Source: Chelydra serpentina
Taxonomy: Eukaryota; Chordata; Testudines; Chelydridae
Assembly: GCA_037349315.1 (NCBI GenBank)
Contig: JBAIAC010000613.1
Span: 1 to 64,000 of the forward strand
DNA length: 64,000 bases
Direction: 5' to 3'
The position numbers and the translations under genes are program-made. Below, piece after piece: positions 50,875 to 61,472 of this stretch (positions are counted from its first letter, which is position 1; every line of letters starts with the position of its first letter). Under the pieces are notes generated by a model. That model did no database searches. It saw only the letters and a program-made list of their open reading frames with translations, and had not been told where the DNA came from.

Positions 50875-51950
50875 GGCCATGAAGTGCCAGGTCTCTCGGT
50901 GCCAGGGCCGTAAAGTGCCAGGTCTCTCGGTGCCGGGGCCGTGAAGTGCCAGGTCTCTCGGTGCCGGGGCCGTGAAGTGCCAGGTCTCTCGGTGTTGGGG
51001 CCGTGAAGTGCCAGGTCTCTCGGTGTTGGGGCCGTGAAGTGCCAGGTCTCTCGGTGCTGGGGCCGTGAAGTGCCAGGCCTGTCGGTGCCGAAGCCGTGAA
51101 GTGCCAGGTCTCTCGGTGCTGGGGCCGTGAAGTGCCAGGTCTCTCGGTGCCGGGGCCGTGAAGTGCCAGGTCTCTCGGTGCCGGGGCCGTGAAGTGCCAG
51201 GTCTCTCGGTGTCGGGGGCCGTGAAGTGCCAGGTCTCTCGGTGCCGGGGCCGTGAAGTGCCAGGTCTCTCGGTGCCGGGGCCATGAAGTGCCAGGTCTCT
51301 CGGTGCGGGGGCCGTGAAGTGCCAGGTCCCTCGGTGCCGGGGCCGTGAAGTGCCAGGTCTCTCGGTGCCGGGGCCGTGAAGTGCCAGGTCTCTCGGTGTC
51401 GGGGCCGTGAAGTGCCAGGTCTCTCGGTGCCGGGGCCGTGAAGTGCCCGGTCTCTCGGTGTCGGGGCCGTGAAGTGCCAGGTCTCTCGGTGCCGGGGCCG
51501 TGAAGTGCCAGGTCTCTCGGTGTCGGGGCCGTGAAGTGCCAGGTCTCTCGGTGCCGGGGCCGTGAAGTGCCAGGTCCCTCGGTGCCGGGGCCGTGAAGTG
51601 CCAGGTCTCTCGGTGCCGGGGCCGTGAAGTGCCAGGTCTCTCGGTGCCGGGGCCGTGAAGTGCCAGGCTTGTCGGTGCCGAAGCCGTGAAGTGCCAGGTC
51701 TCTCGGTGCCGGGGCCGTGAAGTGCCAGGTCTCTCGGTGCCGGGGCCGTGAAGTGCCAGGTCTCTCGGTGCCGGGGCCGTGAAGTCCCAGGTCTCTCGGT
51801 GCCGGGGCCGTGAAGTGCCAGGTCTCTCGGTGTTGGGGCCGTGAAGTGCCAGGTCTCTCGGTGCCGGGGCCGTGAAGTGCCAGGTCTCTCGGTGCCGGGG
51901 CCGTGAAGTGCCAGGTCTCTCGGTGTCGGGGCCATGAAGTGCCAGGCCCT
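50875..51950. repeat. 31-bp minisatellite, about 34 copies
   Basis: Period of exactly 31 (AAGTGCC at 50882, 50913, 50944). The unit is GTGCCAGGTCTCTCGGTG plus CCGGGGCCGTGAA. As 31 is not a multiple of three and the unit lacks stops in all minus frames, frames of 411 and 503 codons arise by chance; they are not genes. Confidence 0.95.
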
Positions 51951-53745
51951 GATCTCAGACACACCAAGGCACAAATTCAGCGCTGTCCCCACCCCCGGAG
52001 GCAGGGCTCCGATCCCCTCCCCTGCCGGGGCGCAGCCGAGCTGAGCCGAGCAGTGGAACCTGCTGGCAGCCCCGGGCTGGATCCGTCCTGCTGACAGGTG
52101 CGGCCGGGCGGGCTGGGAGCGATGGAAGGAGAGAGCCCAGGTGTGGGGTGGGAGAAGCGGGGCCGGGGGGACAAAGGTAGGGGAAGCGGGGACCGTCCTG
52201 CCCAGCTCCAGCGAAGGGGGATCTCTGGGCTCAGGTGGTTGGATCAAGGGAATGAGAGAGGGGACTGGATCCTCGGTGAGAGGGGATAGAGAACCCAGGA
52301 GTCCTGGCTCCCACCCCCTGCTCTAAAGACCAGACCCCTCTCCCCTCCCAGAGTCGGGGAGAGAACCCAGGAGTCCTGCCTCCCAGCTCCCCCAGCCAAG
52401 GCAGCTTGTGTTTCTCTCCCAGTGGCTGGCGAAGGGTTACTAGTATCTGGGATGGGGGTGGTGGTGGTGTGGGGGGGTTTGGCTCCTGTCTGTTCATTCT
52501 CATGCCCCCTGCCCCTGCCAGCCCATTCCAGGCCCAGGTGGTACAGTCCCATGGGTGAGGTTGGAGGGGAGAAAGAATCCAGGTACAAATAGACCCATAC
52601 GCCCTTCCACCCTCGCTGGGGGAGGGGAGTGGGGTCTAGTGGTTAGAAAGGGAGGGGGCTGGGAGCCAGGACTCCTGGGTTCTCTCCCCGGCTCTGGGAG
52701 GGGAGAGGAGTGGGGTCTAGTGGTTAGAGCATGGGGGGCTGGGAGCCAGGACTCCTGGGTTCTTTCCCCGGCTCTGGGAGGGGAGTGGGGTCTAGGGGTT
52801 AGAAGTTGGGGGGCCGAGGGGGCTATTCCCGGCTCTGGGGAGGAAGTGGGTCTGGTGGGGGGCGGGGGCTCAGAGCCTATCTGGGATCGTGTCACACTCC
52901 TCAGAGACGCCAGCGTTTCTTCCGCCCCAGAGAAATTTTCCTTATTTGCTTGCTATCTGATTTGGTCTGAGGCTGAACAGGAAATGTTCTCCCCCCCATC
53001 CCCCACCCACCCCAGCCTGGCCACCTACGTCCTGTCCTCCACCCCCAGGCCTGTTGGGGTCCAAAGGGGGCGCCGCCACCAAGCAGCCGAGCGCCACATC
53101 GACCCCGGCCCACTCCCCGAACCCTGCACTTAACCCTAAGGAGCTGGGCGGGGACCCCAGGGCTGGGCTAGCAGGGGCTGCGGGTCAGGAGTGAGAGGCA
53201 CCATCAGGGCTGGGGGGAGCTCAGGGCTGGGCTGGCAGCGGGCTGCGGGTCGGGAGTGAGGGCCACCGTCAGGGCTGGGGGAGCCCAGGGCTGGGCTGGC
53301 AGGGGGCTGCGGGTCGGGAGTGAGGGGCACCGTCAGGGCCGGGGTAACCCAGGGCTGGGCTGGCAGGGGGCTGCGGGTCGGGAGTGAGGGGCACCGTCAG
53401 GGCTGGGCTGGCAGGGGGTTGTGGGTCGGGCATGCAGGCCAGTGGCAGGGCTGGGAGGAGAAACCTTGTTCTTGCCTGGCCTGGTGTCAGCTGGCGGCTG
53501 AAGGGGCCGATCCGGGGTCAAGGGGTTGTGGGACTTCGGCCCCCAAAACTGAGTGACTCTGCTCCCCTCCCCCGACATACTGCTGGAGCTGGGGTCCCCT
53601 GGCCCCTCGGCTGGGCTGTGGGGAAGGGGGGTCATTGGCCCTGGGAGACCCTCTCCCATCTCCTCGATCCATCCCCCCCAGTCCTCCCTCCCCTCTTCCC
53701 CCCACTCCACTCACCACCCGCCCCGCCTGCTCCTTCTTTCCCCAG
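51951..53745. other. Region upstream of FUT copy A
   Basis: Contains SINE-head-like units at 52280-52370 and 52620-52820, and five tandem copies of the G-rich 60-67 base GCTGGCAGGGGGCTGCGGGT unit at 53150-53450. A 5' non-coding exon of the FUT gene is expected here but not identifiable. Confidence 0.5.
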
Positions 53746-53780
53746 GCTGGGATCTCCTTACCTCATCACCGCTGGGAGCC

Positions 53781-54836
53781 ATGACTGCCCCGGACTCCTG
53801 GGTCCCCTTCCGGCTGCCCCTCCAGCTCACCCTCTACCTGCTGGCCATCATGACTCTCTCCATCTTCCTCCACCTAAGCAGCCGGTTTCCCAATGCAAGG
53901 CAGAGGCTCCCGTCCCTGAACACAACAAAGGGGTCCCCAGCCCCGCCCTCTTCCCCGCCCCCCACGACAACCCCCACCACGGAGCGGGGCATGTGGACCG
54001 TGAACTCCATCGGGCGCCTGGGGAACCAGATGGGGGAATACGCCACCCTCTACGCCCTGGCCAAGATGAACGGGCGCCAGGCCTACATCCTCCCCCAGAT
54101 GCACCAGCAGCTGGCGCCGCTCTTCCGCATCACCCTGCCCGTGGTCTCCGGCGACGTGGTCCGGAGCGTCCCGTGGAGGAACTATGGGCTCCACGACTGG
54201 ATGTCGGAGGAGTACAGGCACATCAAGGGGAAATACGTCCGGCTCACGGGCTACCCCTGCTCCTGGACCTTCTACCACCACCTCCGGCAGCAGATCCTCC
54301 AGGAATTCTCCTTCCACGACCACGTCAAGGAGGAGGCCAACCGGTACCTGGCCGGGCTGCGCGGGCAGCGCCGGAACGTGACCTACGTGGGCATCCACGT
54401 CCGGAGGGGGGACTATGTCCGAGTGATGCCACAGGTCTGGAAGGGGGTGGTGGCGGACAAGGCCTACCTGGAGAAGGCCATGGGCTACTTCCGGGCCAAG
54501 TACCAGGAGCCGGTCTTCGTGGTGACCAGCAACGGGATGGAGTGGTGCCGGGAGAACATTGACGCCTCGCGGGGGGACGTGTATTTCTCGGGGGACGGGA
54601 AGGAGTCGTCGCCGGGGAGGGATTTCGCTCTCTTGGCTCATTGCAACCACACGATCATGACCATCGGGACCTTCGGCATCTGGGTCGGCTACCTGGTCGG
54701 TGGGGAGACCGTCTACTTGGCCAACTACACCCTCCCCGACTCCCCCTTCCTCCGGCTCTTCAAGCCCGAGGCTGCCTTCCTGCCCGAGTGGATCGGGATC
54801 AACGCTGATCTCTCCCCGCTGCGGAGTGGGACATAG
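53781..54836 (+). CDS. Galactoside alpha-1,2-fucosyltransferase (FUT1/FUT2 family), intact
   Basis: Type II Golgi enzyme of family GT11 that moves L-fucose from GDP-fucose to the terminal galactose of glycans, giving H-type antigens. A single coding exon of 351 codons, as in vertebrate FUT1/FUT2. ATG at 53781 lies 36 bases after a strong acceptor (TTCTTTCCCCAG, ending 53745). Further upstream in-frame ATGs lie before that acceptor and are rejected. Short cytoplasmic tail, membrane anchor at about residues 13-31, proline/threonine-rich stem (about 40-67), [14 protein letters not shown] at 81-94, and the GDP-fucose site HVRRGDY at 206-212. Sequons at N47, N199, N289 and N315. Ends [11 protein letters not shown] then TAG. 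FUT1 and FUT2 cannot be told apart by eye. Confidence 0.95.
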   Translation: MTAPDSWVPFRLPLQLTLYLLAIMTLSIFLHLSSRFPNARQRLPSLNTTKGSPAPPSSPPPTTTPTTERGMWTVNSIGRLGNQMGEYATLYALAKMNGRQAYILPQMHQQLAPLFRITLPVVSGDVVRSVPWRNYGLHDWMSEEYRHIKGKYVRLTGYPCSWTFYHHLRQQILQEFSFHDHVKEEANRYLAGLRGQRRNVTYVGIHVRRGDYVRVMPQVWKGVVADKAYLEKAMGYFRAKYQEPVFVVTSNGMEWCRENIDASRGDVYFSGDGKESSPGRDFALLAHCNHTIMTIGTFGIWVGYLVGGETVYLANYTLPDSPFLRLFKPEAAFLPEWIGINADLSPLRSGT

Positions 54837-55054
54837 GGGCAGGAAGGATCCAGCCTGCAGGCCAGCACCGGGATCCGCTGGGATAGTGGGCCAGGCCCCA
54901 GCTGGGGTAGGCGGCCCTGGAGAGTTTAGGGGGCATCAACATGGACCTTGTTCAGGGACGGGGGAAGAGGGGGTCAAGACGATGTGGGTTGGTTCTGCCG
55001 ACCTTCTCCTAGGAGTCAACAAATGGGTCCATCATGAGGTTGACTGGTTAAAAC
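54837..55054. other. FUT copy A 3' flank
   Basis: Similar to the flank beyond copy B (GGGATAGTGGGCCAGGCC against GGGATAGCGGGCCAGCC), so the duplicated unit includes 3' UTR. No canonical AATAAA on the plus strand was found here. Confidence 0.5.
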
Positions 55055-55560
55055 TTGCTGCTCAGCCAGCTCTTTTAAAACTCTTGGCTGTAAGTTATTT
55101 TGGACCTGCTGGTTTTAAAATGTCTCACTTTGATAACTGCTGTTTAGCAGCCTCCTGAGATCTGAGCGGAATGCAAAGAGCATTATCGTCACCATATGAT
55201 ATGACATCGTCTTTTTTCCCCCCCACCAAACACAAAACAAAAATATTTATTGAACAATTCTGCGTTTTCTGCATTATTGATAATTCTACCATTTCCATCT
55301 AAAATGGACCAATAGCATTGTCAGGATTCTTTTTGGTCCTAATATACATTGAAAAAAAAACAACCAGCCTCCTTGTTGTCAGGCCAATGCTGCAGGCCAT
55401 AGAATACTCCTTGTGTCCCTTTGCTTCCCTTATCAATTTTCTACCATCCCTAGCTTCTGGTTTATATACTGTCCACTTCCCCCGTCCTTCCATTTGTTAT
55501 TGCTGCTTTCACTTCCACTCTAAACCAGGTCAGTCTGTGACCAGCACGGCCTTCTTTGTG
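55055..55560 (-). mobile_element. CR1 ORF2 fragment, minus strand
   Basis: On the minus strand it encodes WFRVEVKAAI, GRKLIREAKGHKEYSMA and a degenerate YIRTKKNPDNAIGP, the segment between endonuclease and reverse transcriptase of CR1-like LINEs. A second copy lies at 56930-57520. Confidence 0.75.
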
Positions 55561-56929
55561 GCTGTCAGGGCAAGTAGTCAGGTGTTTGGTAAATATGCCC
55601 CAATCAATAGCCCCATGGGTCGGATTAAATTCTTCCTCCAGGCTGCTCCGGTTCCTACTTCTTTTCAGCTTGGTGAAACGGATACTTTGAAAGAAGCAGG
55701 GTGGGCTGGGCACCAGGACTCCTGGGTTCTGTCCCCGGCTGAGTGGGGCAGGTTCAGCAGGGCTCTGTGGGCGGGCACATACCTGGGCTATCAACCAGCC
55801 CCAGCATATACATGGCATAGGGCTGTAAATCCAGAACTGCTGGGCAAATGATGGTCTTTTACAAGCAACAATAAAATTGGAGTCACAAGGCCCCTCCCCC
55901 CCGCCCCGAGGCCAATCCCTCCACTCAGAGTTCACCGCCATATGGCTCAGGCCCAGCCCTAGCCAGGGATACCGCCCTTCCCTACCCGCCAAGGAAAGAA
56001 CCCAGGAGTCCTGGCTCCCAGCCCCTCCTCCCACATTGTAACCACTAGACCCCCACTCTTTCTCTTGGGAGAGGAATGGGGGGTGGGTGGAGCCCAACCC
56101 TGGGGAAAAGGTACCCCCACCCCGCACAGGATTGATACACAGTTCAGCCGCTGTGACCCATTAGCGCCCTCCTCCCACCCTGGAAGAACCCTGGCGTCCG
56201 GCCCCCCTCTGCCTTGGCAGGGCCAACCCTGAGCCCCAAGGGCTTGTGGGAAGCAGGGGTGGCTGAATCTGGCAGGGAGCAGAGTGGGGGGGGGTCTCTC
56301 TGTCTATCAGCAACACAAAGCCGCGTGGGACGTTCGAGGGCCCGGGCTCCGTGGTTGCAGGGGGCCCCATGCAAGGGCAGGGGAGGGGCCAGGGGAAGGG
56401 CCCCCGGCGCTAACCACCTGACCCAGCTGCCGAGCGACGGACTATCAACCTCAGCTGGGGGCCCCTCCCCCAGGGTTCGTGGCCTCGCTCAGTGAGGCTT
56501 CAATACTTTCTTCCGCGTCAGGCTCAAGAACCAACCCTTGCGGGGCCCCGCCCCCGGAAAGCCGCCCCCCCCTTCTGGAAAGCACACACGCCCCTCCCCC
56601 CCCCCCTCCCCCCCATGGTGTGTCTCCATGCACTGGTACATTCTGAGACCTGTCAGTTGGGCGGCCGTGACTCCATTTAACGCGCCCATTTCCTAGTGTT
56701 CTTGTTAATCAGTCACCAGCTCCCCCGCCTTGGCCTGACACCAACCCCGTGACCTTCCTCCACCGAACGTGCGATTGCAGCGAACGAGCCTAGCAAGTGA
56801 GGGTGACAGGGACTCGTCTCCATAATCCCATGCTGATGAATGATGGTCCCCCTCCTTTCATGCTTTATCAATCGAGTCCCGTATCCGCCGCCCCATTATC
56901 TTCCCCGGGATCGAGATCAGGCCCGTGAT
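55561..56929. other. Sequence between the two FUT copies
   Basis: Contains SINE-head-like units (55700-55760, 55990-56060) and otherwise unique DNA. No gene recognised. Confidence 0.4.
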
Positions 56930-57520
56930 GACTTGGGTCATCCCATTTACCCTTTTTAAAAATCGGCACAACATTAGCTTTCTTCTGGACCAGCTGCAGG
57001 GCAAAATCAACATAAACCGTGCCGTCAATTCCTCAGCCAGCTCTTTTCAAACTCTTCCATGCATATTACCGTGACCTGATGATATTAAAATCACTCACCT
57101 TTGTAGCTGCTGTTTAACATCCACCTGAGCTACTAGTGGGATGGAAAGTGTGTTATCATTATCATATGCAATAACAACGTCGTCTGTTTTTTTTCCCCAG
57201 ACACAGAACAGAAATATTTATTGAAAAATTCTACCTTGTCTGCAGTATTGAAAATTCTACCATTCCATCTAAAAGGGATCAATACCATTCTCCGGATTCA
57301 TTTTTGTTCCTAATATACATTTAAAAAAAACATGGTATGGTCTTTAACTCTGCTTGCCATAGATGTCGCCTTGTGTCCCTTTGCTTCCCTTATCAATTTT
57401 CTACAATCCCTAGTTTCTGATTTATATATATTACTGTCCACTGCCCCTTTCTTCCATTTGTTATTTATTATTTTTATAGTTGGCTTCACTTCCTGGCGTT
57501 ACTTCACTTCTAATCCTGAC
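56930..57520 (-). mobile_element. CR1 ORF2 fragment, minus strand
   Basis: Same region as 55055-55560 but extending toward the reverse transcriptase (NVVPIFKKGK-like words in reverse at 56940-56975). Both copies lie in the same orientation although the FUT genes are inverted. Confidence 0.75.
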
Positions 57521-57763
57521 TCACAGCTCCCCTGTTCTAACAGTTCAACCTAGGAACAAGATGGTCCCCTTCTGAGGAATCCTAGGAGAAAGTTGGCAGC
57601 AGGGAGCCAGGTTGTCTTGAGCCCACCCTGTGCCTGACCAACATCTGCTCCGATACACCCTGAACTCTCCAACGCCCTCTTCCCTGGCTGGTGGCTGGCC
57701 CGCTATCCCTGCGGGTCTTGTTGGTAGCCTGTGGGCTGGGTCTTTTCTGCCTCTGTGTCCCAT

Positions 57764-58804
57764 TCAGCAGCGGGGAGAGATCGGCGTCGATCCCGATCCA
57801 CTCGGGCAGGAAGGCGGCCGCAGGCTTGAAGATCTTGAGGAAGGGGGAATTGGGGAGGGTGTAGTTGGCCAAGTAGACGGTCTCCCCCCAGCCAGGTACC
57901 CGGCCCATTTGCCGAAGGTCCCGATGGTCATGATCGTGTGGTTGCAATGAGCCAAGAGAGCGAAATCCCTCCCTGGCAATGACTCCTTCCCGTCCCCCGA
58001 GAAATACACGTCCCCCCGCGAGGCGTCAATGTTCTCCCGGCACCACTCCATCCCGTTGCTGGTCACCACGAAGACCGGCTCCTGGTACTTGGCCCGGAAG
58101 TAGCCCATGGCCTTCTCCAGGTAGGCCTTGTCCGCCACCACCCCCTTCCGGACCTGGGGCATCACCCAGACATAGTCCCCCCTCCGGACGTGGACGCCCA
58201 CGTAGGTCACGTTCCGGCGCTGCCCGCGCAGCCCGGCCAGGTACCGGTTGGCCTCCTCCTTGATGTGGTCGTGGAAGGAGAATTCCTGGAGGATCTGCTG
58301 CCGGAGGTGGTGGTAGAAGGTCCAGGAGCAGGGGTAGCCCGTGAGCCGGACGTATTTCCCCTTGATGTGCCTGTACTCCTCCGACATCCAGTTGTGGAGC
58401 CCATAGTCCCTCCACGGGACGCTCCGGACCACGTCGCCGGAGACCACAGGCAGGGTGATGCGGAAGAGCGGCGCCAGCTGCCGGTGCATCTCCGGGAGGA
58501 TGTAGGCCTGGCGCCCGTTCATCTTGGCCAGGGCGTAGAGGGTGGCGTATTCCCCCATCTGGTTCCCCAGGCGCCCGATGGAGTTCACGGTCCACATGCC
58601 CCGTTCCGTGGTGGTGGTGGTGGGGGACAGAATGGGGGACATGGCTGGGGGCCACCCCATGGCCTTGGAGAAGGGGAGACTCACTCCTCGGGCAGGGAAC
58701 CAGCCCCTCAAGTGGAAGAAGATGGAGAGGGTCATGATGGCCAGCAGGAAGACGGAGAGCCGGAGGGGCGGCCGGAAGGGGACCCAGGAGACTGGGGCAG
58801 TCAT
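57764..58804 (-). CDS. Second alpha-1,2-fucosyltransferase, C-terminus frameshifted
   Basis: Paralog of 53781-54836 in inverted orientation. ATG at 58804-58802 follows acceptor CTCTCTCCCCAG by 28 bases. Membrane anchor about 13-31; stem differs from copy A ([20 protein letters not shown]). From ERGM onward it is nearly identical, including HVRRGDY. After LAGG the frame shifts at a run of six C (plus strand, 57884-57889; copy A has one more base). The product as read is 346 residues and lacks the conserved end. In the other frame, [20 protein letters not shown] and [16 protein letters not shown] follow, but the stop of copy A is CAG here. That frame runs on for about 46 more codons to TGA-type termination at 57582. 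Recent pseudogene, variant or sequence error are all possible. Confidence 0.9.
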   Translation of the reverse strand: MTAPVSWVPFRPPLRLSVFLLAIMTLSIFFHLRGWFPARGVSLPFSKAMGWPPAMSPILSPTTTTTERGMWTVNSIGRLGNQMGEYATLYALAKMNGRQAYILPEMHRQLAPLFRITLPVVSGDVVRSVPWRDYGLHNWMSEEYRHIKGKYVRLTGYPCSWTFYHHLRQQILQEFSFHDHIKEEANRYLAGLRGQRRNVTYVGVHVRRGDYVWVMPQVRKGVVADKAYLEKAMGYFRAKYQEPVFVVTSNGMEWCRENIDASRGDVYFSGDGKESLPGRDFALLAHCNHTIMTIGTFGKWAGYLAGGRPSTWPTTPSPIPPSSRSSSLRPPSCPSGSGSTPISPRC

Positions 58805-58832
58805 GGCCGAGGTGCCGGAAGGAGGTTCTGGC

Positions 58833-59984
58833 CTGGGGAGAGAGGGGGTGGGGTGAGACGGGGGAGGAGCAGGGGAGGGGTCTTCCAGGCCCGAGTCCTA
58901 CTGTTCCCAGGGTCCCAACTGAGCTGCCCCTGCCTCTGTGTCCCCCCCATCTCAGCGCCGCCGGTGCCCCTCACTCCTGACCCGCAGCCCCCTGCTAGCC
59001 CCACCCAGGGTTTAGTGCAGGTGCTGGAGGTCAAGGCCGAGGGGACAATTTCCGCTTCCTTTTCTCATCAGAGCAGAGGAAAAGCAAACGCTAAAAACTC
59101 CACCTTGGAGCCAGGACAATCACGGGGGGCCCAGGTGACCCTGACAGGGGTGGGCGAGTCCCAGCCCCTGCCTGCTCCAACCACTAAAGCCCCTTCCCCT
59201 CCCAGAGCCAGGGAGAGAACCCAGGAGTCCTGGGCCCCAGCCAGGCTTCTCTCTCTCTCTCCTGCCTTCCAGCTAGTATAAGAGTCCGGTCAGAGATAGG
59301 CCCCGACCAACCCACCTAGGGCAGGAAAAGAGTCGTGGGGGTCGATCCTAGGGGCTGGGAGCCAGGACTCCTGGGTTCTCTCCCTGGCTGTAGGAGGGGA
59401 GTGGGATCTAGTGGCTACAGCAGCCTGCCCCCACTCCCACTTTTTCATTCCCTCCCCAATTGCTCCCAGTTTAGCTCCCGTTCCCGAGGGCAGGAGAGTC
59501 CCCACTGCCCCGTCTCCCCCTCCAGCACTGCCCCCCGCCCGCCCGCTGGGCCACACCTGGCAGCAGGAAGGATCCAGCCCCGGGAGGCCAGCGGCTTGCG
59601 CAGGTCCAGACTGAGGCTGGATGGGAGGGGACCTACCTCAGGCTGGGGAGGGCCCGTGGGTCCCGGCTCCCAGGGGTGGGGACTGGGGAGAGGCCGGACG
59701 GGGCCGGGCGCCGGGGCTTGGCTCCGAGCTTCTGCACTGGCCCCAATGTCCCTCCTGGGCGGGGAGGGCGCGGGGGACAGGGTCACGTAGCTGAAACATG
59801 GAGCCCTCCAGGCAGCCCGAGCCCCCGACAGCCCAGCCCCCCCTGGTATGGCTCTGGGGCACGGGGCAGCCCCACCGCCAGGGGAGAGCGCCCCCTGCTG
59901 GGCCCTGAGTCTGCTGGTGACACGGGGCCCCCGGGTGGAGCTTGGGAGCTCTGCAGGGCAGAGACGACAGCAGGCCGCCCCGCC
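58833..59984. other. Upstream of FUT copy B; start of tandem duplication
   Basis: Contains the G-rich GGGAGTGAGGGGCACCGG unit in reverse (58950-59010) and SINE-head-like units (59180-59240, 59355-59420). At 59875-59900 is a GAGCGCCCCCTGCTGGG word (CTCF-core-like, reverse). Duplicated copy begins about 59270. Confidence 0.5.
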
Positions 59985-60390
59985 CCTCCCTGCTCTAACC
60001 ACTAGCCCCCATTCCCCTCCCACATAGAACCCAGGTGTCCTGGCTCCCCGGCCCCTCCCTGCTCTAACCACTAGACCCCACTCCCCTCCCCGATAGAACC
60101 CAGGTGTCCTGGCTCCCCGGCCCCTCCCTGCTCTAACCACTAGCCCCCATTCCCCTCCCACATAGAACCCAGGTGTCCTGGCTCCCCGGCCCCTCCCTGC
60201 TCTAACCACTAGACCCCACTCCCCTCCCCGATAGAACCCAGGCGTCCTGGCTCCCCGGCCCCTCCCTGCTCTAACCACTAGACCCCACTCCCCTCCCCAA
60301 TAGAACCCAGGCGTCCTGGCTCCCCTGCCCCTCCCTGCTCTAACCACTAACCCCCACTCCCTTCCCCGATAGAACCCAGGCGCCCTGGCT
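59985..60390 (-). repeat. Exact 69-bp array of SINE-head-like units
   Basis: TGCTCTAACC occurs at 59991, 60060, 60129, 60198, 60267 and 60336, a constant 69 bases. On the minus strand each unit has TCTAGTGGTTAGAGC (A-box-like) and CTGGGTTCTAT(C) (B-box-like). The related sequence in unit 2 (62140-62350) has only about three copies. Confidence 0.88.
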
Positions 60391-60462
60391 CCCCCCTCCT
60401 CCCCCCCGGGAGCCCACTGGCTCTCAGGCCAGACATACAGACACAATCTCTTTTAGAAAAAT

Positions 60463-60475
60463 CTTTATTCCAACC
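60463..60475 (-). terminator. AATAAA on the minus strand in duplication unit 1
   Basis: CTTTATTCC on plus reads GGAATAAAG on minus, repeated at about 62405 in unit 2. Could be the end of a minus-strand transcript from the right, but no exon was recognised upstream. Confidence 0.35.
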
Positions 60476-61189
60476 ACAGTTTTTTTTCCCTATTTTTTTT
60501 TTAAAAAAGGGGATTTTCTGCCCCCCTAAAAAACCTGACACAAACACGCCCAGCTGAGCTCCTCCCCCTCCCGCAAGGCCCCACCCCCAGAGGGGGGCTG
60601 GGAACCCCCTCAAGCCCCACCCTCCCTTCCCCAGAGCTGGGCCCATTCCCCTACAGGGGGGGGGGTCTCCCACCCCCAGCTTTGCACCAATCCAATCCCC
60701 CATACTGGGGCGAGCCTGGGGGGTGTGTGCAAATGAGTCACCCCAGATTTCCAGTCCCCACCCCTCTTCCAGCGCAGCCCCCCACCCCCAACAGAGATAC
60801 ACGGGTCAGCAGATGTAACAGCCATAGCGCCCTCCCCCCGCCCGGAAGAACCCAGGCGTCCAGCCACCCTCTGCCTTGGCAGGACCAACCCTGAGCCCTG
60901 AGGGGGCTGTGGGGAGCAGGGGAGGTCTGAATCCAAGGGCCAGGAGAGGGGGCTGAATCCGGGGGGTGAATCTATCACCAAAACAAGCCATAGGGGTGTT
61001 TCAGGTCAGCTGGGCTCAAACCGAGGTCCCCCCAACCCTGTTGGCAAAGCGCAGGGTCTGCAGGCCCCATGGGGGCGTGGGGGGCAGGGAAAGGGGGCAC
61101 TGCACCCTGGCGGGGGTGGGGGTGTTGCTTGGAGGCTTCGGAAATGGCTTCGCCTCCCCCCTCCCCCGCCGTGAGGTAGGTAAGTGTGA

Positions 61190-61290
61190 AGCCCATTTTT
61201 CAGATGGGGAAACCGAAGCACAGAGGTGACGTGACTGGGCCCAGGCCACGGTGCAGCTGGGGTTGGGACCCAGGAGTCCTGCGTGCCACC
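61190..61290 (-). mobile_element. MIR/CORE-SINE-like fragment
   Basis: On the minus strand CCTCTGTGCTTCGGTTTCCC and CATCTGAAAAATGGG match the MIR core and 3' region, with a head remnant CAGGACTCCTGGGTCCC. A copy in unit 2 spans 63076-63165. Confidence 0.65.
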
Positions 61291-61472
61291 CCCCGCTTTC
61301 CCCTCACACCCCACTCCCCTCCCAGAGCTGGGGGGAGAACCCAGGAGTCCTGGCCCCCACTCCCCTCCCAGAGCCGGGGGGAGAACCCAGGAGTCCTGGC
61401 CCCCACTCCCCTCCCAGAGCCGGGGGGGGGGAGAACCCAGGAATCCATCTCTCTCTCTCTCTCCTGCCTTCC

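Larger units (their letters stand above)
59270..61250. repeat. Segmental tandem duplication, unit 1
   Basis: Aligns with 61473-63150 at an offset that falls from 2202 to 1886 bases. Anchors: AGCTAGTATAAGAGTCCGGT at 59271 and 61473, TTTTAGAAAAATCTTTATTC at 60450 and 62393, CAGATGTAACAGCCATAGCG at 60811 and 62735. The offset change is mainly due to different copy number of the 69-bp array. Confidence 0.88.

Noticed and set aside
50732..52247. Frames of 411 and 503 codons with RPRHRETWHFTAPAP-type repeats
   Set aside because: They come from a 31-bp array with no stops in any frame; no start context, splice sites or non-repeat domain.
53553..53780. Extended N-terminus for FUT copy A from an ATG at 53553
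   Set aside because: A strong splice acceptor ends at 53745 and the ATG at 53781 gives the normal short cytoplasmic tail shared with copy B; the extension has no counterpart in copy B.
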